64,000 nt of DNA, from assembly GCF_001280425.1 (NCBI RefSeq), contig NZ_LIUF01000006.1:1-64000 (forward strand). Direction: 5' to 3'. Numbering within the stretch: position 1 is the stretch's first letter; each line of letters starts with the position of its first letter. The position numbers and the translations under genes were made by a program. Below the pieces are notes generated by a model. It saw nothing but the letters and a program-made list of their open reading frames with translations, searched no databases and had not been told where the DNA came from. Below are positions 59,304-64,000 of the stretch, one piece after another. The stretch comes from Haloarcula rubripromontorii (GTDB lineage Archaea; Halobacteriota; Halobacteria; Halobacteriales; Haloarculaceae).

Positions 59304-59666
59304 TCACTCGATCTCCGCAATGATTTCTTCGATGGTGTCCCAGTACTGTTCGGTCCTGTCCGTCAGCGTGTAGACGGAGCCGTAGTCGCCGCCGGTGTTG
59401 TCGACGACGCCATTGTCCAACAACACGTCGAGGTGATGTCGGACAGTCTTGTAGTCGAGGTCGAGGTCCTCCGCGAGTTGATTGGCATTCCGGGGCCGCC
59501 GCTTGAGGGCCTTGAGGATACGGGCTCTGTTTGGCCCCCCACGGGTCCCGGAAAGAACATACCAGAGGACACCCTCCATCACCGGACTCAACTCTTCGGG
59601 CACACGTATATCCTCTGGCCAAATCCATGAGGGCTGCCGACGACCGAAGCCCGGGCGGCTATGCAT
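59304..59666 (-). CDS. Winged helix-turn-helix regulator
   Basis: The 120-residue protein has an ArsR-type winged HTH (RARILKALKRRPRNANQLAE, then DLDLDYKTVRHHLDVLLDNG with the recognition helix, and a beta wing GGDYGSVYTLTD). The N-terminal 35 residues are partly conserved (EDIRVPEELSPVMEG). It is probably a DNA-binding repressor of the downstream membrane-protein gene. There is no metal-binding Cys cluster. Confidence 0.82.
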   Translation of the reverse strand: MHSRPGFGRRQPSWIWPEDIRVPEELSPVMEGVLWYVLSGTRGGPNRARILKALKRRPRNANQLAEDLDLDYKTVRHHLDVLLDNGVVDNTGGDYGSVYTLTDRTEQYWDTIEEIIAEIE

Positions 59667-59779
59667 CAGCGGACGCAGCGAGACCCGGTTTGATGCGGCT
59701 GAACAAACGGGAGGGGGTCGTCAGAGGAGGGCCGTCCTGGTTTGCTGTCATAACCACGCAAACTGTGGTGTGCGCCGGG

Positions 59780-60301
59780 CTATGGAAGCAAGACACCGGT
59801 GCCATCGACGTTGTCGCCGTTGATGGCGTGAATGTATCCGTTCGAGGCTTCGATGTTCGTTTGGGCGATGGCCGCCTGGCCGCCGTTGAGGACGGTCCCG
59901 TCCACATCTATTTGCGCTCCGTTGAGTGTCGGCACCTGGTCGGAGGTAGTGACTGACTCGGCGTCGCGACGGCCCGGTGCCACGTGGTACGTGAGGATTT
60001 CGGCGAGGTCGTCTCGTTCCAAGAGTTTGTCCTTGCTAATACCTAAGACGCGCAGCAAGTTTTCGAACGCCGTATTGGTCGGCGCAAACACGGTCAGTTG
60101 TCTGTTTCCGTCGAGTGTCGCCACAAGGCCTGCTTCGCTCAGTGCCTCAACCAAAATCGTGAATCGGTCGTCATTCGAGGCAATGTCGGCAATTGTCTCG
60201 CCGTCTCTCGGCGGCGCGGCACTCGCGGCACCGACGCACCCGACTGCGACTGCTGTTCCGGCACCGATACTCCGTAGGATACCGCGTCTGGTCCGTTTCA
60301 T
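59780..60301 (-). CDS. Secreted fasciclin-domain protein
   Basis: The 173-residue precursor starts at ATG 60301 with a Tat-type signal, MKRTRRGILRSIGAGTAVAV, ending about residue 29. A single fasciclin (FAS1) domain follows: LSEAGLVATLDGNRQLTVFA, PTNTAFENLLRVLGIS, ILTYHVAPGRRD, and the terminal YIHAINGD. The last stretch, YIHAINGDNVDGTGVLLP, is longer than the usual VIHVID-VLLP ending. FAS1 domains mediate adhesion. An earlier ATG at 60334 adds unrelated residues. Confidence 0.82.
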   Translation of the reverse strand: MKRTRRGILRSIGAGTAVAVGCVGAASAAPPRDGETIADIASNDDRFTILVEALSEAGLVATLDGNRQLTVFAPTNTAFENLLRVLGISKDKLLERDDLAEILTYHVAPGRRDAESVTTSDQVPTLNGAQIDVDGTVLNGGQAAIAQTNIEASNGYIHAINGDNVDGTGVLLP

Positions 60302-60375
60302 GGAAACGCAAGCGATTTGGAGGGCTGGTGACACTTAACCGGTTTCCGAACTGGGACCCAAATCAGACCATAGTT

Positions 60376-60660
60376 TCAGACAGTGAATAGGTGACCCTCG
60401 GTCGGCACATCGAAAAGCCCGATGCGTGCGCCCGCGTCCAGCCACGCGTGCCCGTACGAAAACGACGCCAGCGCGTTCACGAGGTCGTCGTCGTCTCGAA
60501 AGTGACGCCCATCTTCAAGATACGACGACGCCATCTCCTCGCACTCCAGAGCGGCGTCGTACATCGGCGTTCCGTCTGGAGGGGCGACTGATGCCGCGTC
60601 AAGTGCTTCGGCAAGCAGTCCCTCGTACCGGTCGGTCTTCTCTTCGAGATCGGCGGCCAT
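60376..60660 (-). CDS. DUF357 family protein
   Basis: The 94-residue protein starts at ATG 60660 (MAADLEEKTDRYEGLLAEAL; an upstream ATG at 60729 adds basic non-homologous residues). It is helical, with SYLEDGRHFRDDDDLVNALA and SFSYGHAWLDAGARIGL, the signature of archaeal DUF357. The function is unknown. Confidence 0.83.
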   Translation of the reverse strand: MAADLEEKTDRYEGLLAEALDAASVAPPDGTPMYDAALECEEMASSYLEDGRHFRDDDDLVNALASFSYGHAWLDAGARIGLFDVPTEGHLFTV

Positions 60661-60761
60661 ACCCACAGCGAGCGGCGGCAGCGGCCTAAGCGTGTCGTCA
60701 CGGTTCGAGTTCGGCGCACGACAACACAAGCTAAATACGGCCTGGTAGTCTAACTTGGCTA

Positions 60762-61811
60762 ATGACAGAATCGGTCGAACACCGACGACTCATCGTCGCT
60801 GGCACGGGCGCAGCAGGACTGACAGCGGCCATCTACGCCGCCAGAAGCAACAACGACCCACTCGTTCTAGAAGGCGATGAACCGGGCGGGCAGCTCACGC
60901 TGACCAGCGAAGTCGAGAACTTCCCCGGCTTCCCCGAGGGTCTCTCCGGTCCAGACCTTATCAACAACATGAAAGAGCAGGCCCAGCGCTTCGGCGCTGA
61001 ACTCGAACACGGTATCGTCGCCGACATCGACGACAGCGAACGGCCGTTCCGCGTGGAACTGTCGAACGGCGACGTCTACACCTGCGACGCCTTCATCGCC
61101 GCCTCCGGAGCCAGCGCCCGGACGCTGGGCGTTCCCGGCGAGGACGAACTGATGGGCTATGGTGTCTCGACGTGTGCGACCTGTGACGGCGCGTTCTTCC
61201 GCGGCGAGGACATGCTCGTCGTCGGCGGCGGCGACGCGGCCATGGAGGAGGCCCACTTCCTCACGAAGTTCGCCGACACCGTCTACATCGCACACCGCCG
61301 CGAGGAGTTCCGCGCCGAGGACTACTGGATCGACCGCGTCCAGCAGAAAGTCGACGCGGGCGAAATCGAGATCATGCGGAACACCGAACTGCTGGAAATG
61401 CATGGCTCCCCCGAGGACGGGGTTGACCACGTCACCCTCGCACGGAACGACGAGGGCTATCCCAGCGAGAAGCTCGACGACGACGGGACCGAAACCTTCG
61501 ACTTCGATGTGGGCGCTGTCTTCATCGCTATCGGCCACACGCCGAACACCGACTATCTCGAAGACACCGGCGTCGAACTGGACGACACCGGCTACATCCA
61601 GACCCACGGCGGCACCGGCGGCGACCAGACCGCCACCGACGTCGACGGAATCTTCGGTGCTGGCGACGTGGTCGACTACCACTACCAGCAGGCCGTCACC
61701 GCGGCCGGGATGGGCTGTAAGGCCGCCATCGACGCCGACGAGTACCTCGAAGCACAGGCCGAGGCCGCCGCCGAGGCGGAGTCCGAAGCCGCTGCGGAAG
61801 CCGACGACTAG
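60762..61811 (+). CDS. trxB: Thioredoxin reductase-like flavoprotein
   Basis: The 349-residue enzyme opens with a FAD site (RRLIVAGTGAAGLTAAIYAA). GYGVSTCATCDGAFFRGED holds the redox CxxC (Cys138/Cys141), and the NAD(P) site is MLVVGGGDAAMEEAHFLTKF. GVFGAGDV-type sequence (DGIFGAGDVVDYHYQQAVTA) ends it, with an Ala/Glu-rich tail. It reduces thioredoxin or a related disulfide protein. Thioredoxin-fold proteins occur at 45.9-48.5 kb. Confidence 0.92.
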   Translation: MTESVEHRRLIVAGTGAAGLTAAIYAARSNNDPLVLEGDEPGGQLTLTSEVENFPGFPEGLSGPDLINNMKEQAQRFGAELEHGIVADIDDSERPFRVELSNGDVYTCDAFIAASGASARTLGVPGEDELMGYGVSTCATCDGAFFRGEDMLVVGGGDAAMEEAHFLTKFADTVYIAHRREEFRAEDYWIDRVQQKVDAGEIEIMRNTELLEMHGSPEDGVDHVTLARNDEGYPSEKLDDDGTETFDFDVGAVFIAIGHTPNTDYLEDTGVELDDTGYIQTHGGTGGDQTATDVDGIFGAGDVVDYHYQQAVTAAGMGCKAAIDADEYLEAQAEAAAEAESEAAAEADD

Positions 61812-61873
61812 GGCACCTCTTTCTCCAGTCCCACATCCACAGACCCTTTAGGATAGCCCCCGGAGTGAACGGC

Positions 61874-62161
61874 ATGGCAACCGACACTGTCACGCTGACT
61901 ATCGACGACGGCGAGGAGACCGACGAACTCACAGTTCCGAGCGAACTCGTGGATATCCTCCGAGAGTCGCCCGAGGAGACGGACCCGCAGGTCGTCGGCG
62001 ACATTGCAATGTTCGGCATGACCCAGCGGATTCACAGCGCTGTCCACCACGCGCAGGGCGAGCCGGACGAGCAGATCGTCGCGCTCGAAGAGGAAACCAG
62101 CGAGCTGTTCGAGGAGCGCTTCGGCCAGTCCTTCGCCGAACTGACCGGCCACGACCACTAA
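61874..62161 (+). CDS. Small conserved haloarchaeal protein
   Basis: The 95-residue acidic protein starts at ATG 61874 (MATDTVTLTIDDGEETDELT). It has a beta-strand N-terminus and a helical C-terminus, with AMFGMTQRIHSAVHHAQGEP, and His-rich ends. No function is known. Confidence 0.72.
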   Translation: MATDTVTLTIDDGEETDELTVPSELVDILRESPEETDPQVVGDIAMFGMTQRIHSAVHHAQGEPDEQIVALEEETSELFEERFGQSFAELTGHDH

Positions 62162-62177
62162 TTCTGCCGGCCAGTTC

Positions 62178-62837
62178 TCAGAATTGCCAGTGTAGTACCA
62201 CTCCGTCGTCAAGCCGCTGGACGTCGGCCAGCTCCGGCTCCGGGAAGTCCTCGATGAAGCCGTCGCCGTCGGCCAGCGTCGGCGCGTCCCGGCCGCCGAT
62301 GACCTTCGGACCGACGTAGACGAACAGGTCGTCGACCAGCGCCTCCTCAAGCAGGCCGAAGATGAGTTCGCCGCCGCCTTCGACCATGAGCTGGTCGATG
62401 CCGTCGCCTTCAAGCTTCGCGAGCGTCGTCGTGAGGTCGACACGGTCCTCGCCAGCGGCGATAACGTACGCGCCAGCGTCTTCCATCTCCTCGATGAAGT
62501 CCGGCGGCGCGGCTTCGCTGACGAGGAGGTAGGTCTGGGCGCGGTCGTCAAGCACCGTTGCGTCCGGTGGCGTTCGGATGCGGGAGTCGGCGACGACGCG
62601 CGCGGGGTTCTCCGGGTCGCCACGCTCGACCCGGGCGGCGCGGCGGTCGGGGTCATCGATAGTCAGTGAGGGGTCGTCGGCGAGAATCGTGCCGACACCG
62701 ACCATCACGGCGTCGCTGTCGGCCCGAAGCTGGTCGACGCGGTCGAAATCGTCCGGGCCGGAGATGGCGATCTGTTCGCGGCGGCGGGAGGAGAGCTTCC
62801 CGTCGACACTCATGGCGGCGTTGACGACGACGTGCAT
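62178..62837 (-). CDS. Riboflavin-pathway pyrimidine reductase (ArfC/RibD C-domain)
   Basis: The 219-residue enzyme has the RibD C-terminal/DHFR-like fold: VVVNAAMSVDGKLSSRRREQ, DSDAVMVGVGTILADDPSLT, and DQLMVEGGGELIFGLLEEAL. It reduces 2,5-diamino-6-ribosylamino-pyrimidinone phosphate with NADPH in archaeal riboflavin synthesis. Length is that of the stand-alone archaeal enzyme. Confidence 0.9.
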   Translation of the reverse strand: MHVVVNAAMSVDGKLSSRRREQIAISGPDDFDRVDQLRADSDAVMVGVGTILADDPSLTIDDPDRRAARVERGDPENPARVVADSRIRTPPDATVLDDRAQTYLLVSEAAPPDFIEEMEDAGAYVIAAGEDRVDLTTTLAKLEGDGIDQLMVEGGGELIFGLLEEALVDDLFVYVGPKVIGGRDAPTLADGDGFIEDFPEPELADVQRLDDGVVLHWQF

Positions 62838-62875
62838 ACTCGTTCGTGCCGGTGATACGTCAAACGGCTTTTGGG

Positions 62876-63340
62876 TTACGTTCGGGAGGAGGTCGTCTCG
62901 GGGCGCTTGGAGAGCTTTCGGACGTCGAGTTTCTTGACGGTGCCGTCGGCGGTTTGCAGCTTCAACACCGTCTTGTTCAGTACCAGCTCCGCGACGTCAA
63001 GCGTTACTTCGCTGGTCCAGCCCCGGAGTCTGACCATCCCTTCCTCGTCGATTTCAAGGAACGTCCGCGGCTTGCGCTGGGTGCCCATCGTCCACTCCTC
63101 GTCGCCGACAGAGAGTTCCTGCCCGCCGCTTTCCGTCCAGCGGAACACGCAGGCGAACTGCTCGCGGGGTTGGTCGGCGCGGTCGTGATCGACCCGCGTC
63201 CACTGCTCGAAGTCGACGCCGAAATGGGCGGCCCACAGTTCCAGATACTCGAAGTCGAACTTCTTTTTGCCGTCGTTGTTCCGACCGCTCCGCCAGATGA
63301 CGTGAGCCGCAGATGGTTTCGACCCGAACAGACTGCCCAT
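62876..63340 (-). CDS. Conserved hypothetical protein
   Basis: The 154-residue protein has a mixed charge pattern, aromatic blocks (FDFEYLELWAAHFGVDFEQW) and a basic tail. No motif or membrane segment is seen. It lies 38 bases upstream of the reductase gene's start on the same strand. Confidence 0.6.
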   Translation of the reverse strand: MGSLFGSKPSAAHVIWRSGRNNDGKKKFDFEYLELWAAHFGVDFEQWTRVDHDRADQPREQFACVFRWTESGGQELSVGDEEWTMGTQRKPRTFLEIDEEGMVRLRGWTSEVTLDVAELVLNKTVLKLQTADGTVKKLDVRKLSKRPETTSSRT

Positions 63341-63584
63341 AGTCAGGACCTCCGGTATCCGCGTTCGGTATCAGGTCCGATATTTTCCTTCCCGGTTAGC
63401 TTGACAGGCCCAGTAACGAGAAATTCAGCCGTCTGGAACACACTAACTCGGTCAGAGAGCATACACTGAGAGATTGCAGTATCACAAATAAGAATTTTGG
63501 GCGATTTCAAACAGGTTGTCGACGGCCGTGCCCGCGAGGGCCGGCCGAAAACGCTTTTGAGTGCGCCCACCGAACCGTCGGTCG
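63341..63584. other. Intergenic region before the RPA gene
   Basis: This is a divergent promoter region, with A/T-rich boxes near 63484-63500 and 63548-63560. No gene or repeat is evident. Confidence 0.45.
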
Positions 63585-64000
63585 ATGTCTCTCGAAGACC
63601 ATGCCGAGGAGCTCGCCTCCGACCTCGGTGTTGACAAAGAGGAGGTCACACGCGACCTAAAGAACCTCGTGAACTACTCCGTCCCCATGGACGAGGCCAA
63701 GCAGAGCCTCAGGCGGAAGTACGGCGACGGCAGCTCGGGCGGCGACGCCACGCCGTCGAGCAAGGCCATCAGCGAGGTCTCGACCGACGACTCGAACGTG
63801 ACGGTCACCGCCGTGGTGCTCACGTCGGGTCGCCGGTCCATCCAGTACAACGGGGAACAGCACGTCATCCGCGAGGGCGAACTCGCCGACGAGACGGGGA
63901 AGATATCCTACACCGCGTGGGACGGTTTCTCCGGCGATCTCGAACCCGGCCAGACGGTCCGGCTCGGAAACGCTGGTGTCCGCGAGTGGGACGGCCAGCC
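63585..64000 (+). CDS. RPA-type single-strand DNA-binding protein, 5' part
   Basis: The frame opens at ATG 63585 (MSLEDHAEELASDLGVDKEE) and runs off the right edge after 138 codons. An N-terminal helical domain with YSVPMDEAKQSLRRKYGDG is followed by an OB fold beginning near residue 70 (NVTVTAVVLTSGRRSIQYNG; KISYTAWDGFSGDL; VRLGNAGVREWDG). This matches haloarchaeal replication factor A homologues, which coat single-stranded DNA in replication and repair. Confidence 0.85.
   Translation, partial: MSLEDHAEELASDLGVDKEEVTRDLKNLVNYSVPMDEAKQSLRRKYGDGSSGGDATPSSKAISEVSTDDSNVTVTAVVLTSGRRSIQYNGEQHVIREGELADETGKISYTAWDGFSGDLEPGQTVRLGNAGVREWDGQ

Overview
The window is chromosomal DNA of a haloarchaeon, most likely Haloarcula or a close relative. 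The proteins are strongly acidic, most coding DNA is GC-rich, and many starts lie about 25 bases after an A/T-rich box A, as in leaderless transcripts. Marker genes are TFB, aIF2-beta, an RPA-type single-strand binding protein, DacZ, ArfC and UPF0179.

Region by region. 1-4960 is an AT-rich accessory block: the end of an IS1595-type transposase abuts a beheaded sulfatase gene, followed by a multi-spanning membrane protein and two glycosyltransferases, as in a surface-glycan locus. A frameshifted archaeal ATPase remnant (about 5118-5520) marks its right edge. 5527-7003 holds three small housekeeping or unknown genes. 7518-15215 is a tightly overlapping operon of two PrkA-type AAA proteins, YeaH and SpoVR. 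15277-22867 carries a CBS protein, a cytochrome P450, a YjbQ-like protein, an acyl-CoA synthetase, a sugar-phosphate nucleotidylyltransferase and a lipoprotein. tRNA-Glu(UUC) is at 23060-23134. 23969-27204 holds divergent fatty-acid oxidation genes (a dehydrogenase-hydratase fusion and an acyl-CoA dehydrogenase).

27285-28041 is cysE, preceded by a short open frame with three consecutive Cys codons that could act as a leader peptide. 28729-31218 is a divergent pair: an ATP-grasp ligase fused to a retropepsin-like domain, and an aspartoacylase-family metalloenzyme. 31318-36574 holds the four succinate dehydrogenase genes, with a PAS histidine kinase gene in reverse orientation between sdhB and sdhA. 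37145-37246 is a 102-nt tRNA-like gene whose isotype I could not assign. 37921-40286 has two cobamide genes; 40357-44035 has DacZ, MscS, an acyltransferase and TrkH, an ion and osmotic-balance neighbourhood; then purD.

45588-53632 includes a DUF255 thioredoxin-domain protein, a small thioredoxin, a GH3 glycosidase behind a 7TM histidine kinase, and a two-gene ATPase operon. 53639-58468 has an MBL hydrolase, a HalX response regulator with a RecA-like partner, ThyX, aIF2-beta, small zinc-finger proteins and TFB. 58946-63340 carries a membrane protein/wHTH pair, a fasciclin protein, DUF357, thioredoxin reductase, ArfC and small unknowns. An RPA-type gene runs off the right edge. No rRNA genes, CRISPR arrays or complete insertion sequences were seen.

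The most promising novel signals are the Cys-rich leader frame before cysE, the unusual tRNA-like gene, the kinase embedded in the sdh locus, the ligase/peptidase/deacylase module, and the PrkA-PrkA-YeaH-SpoVR operon.
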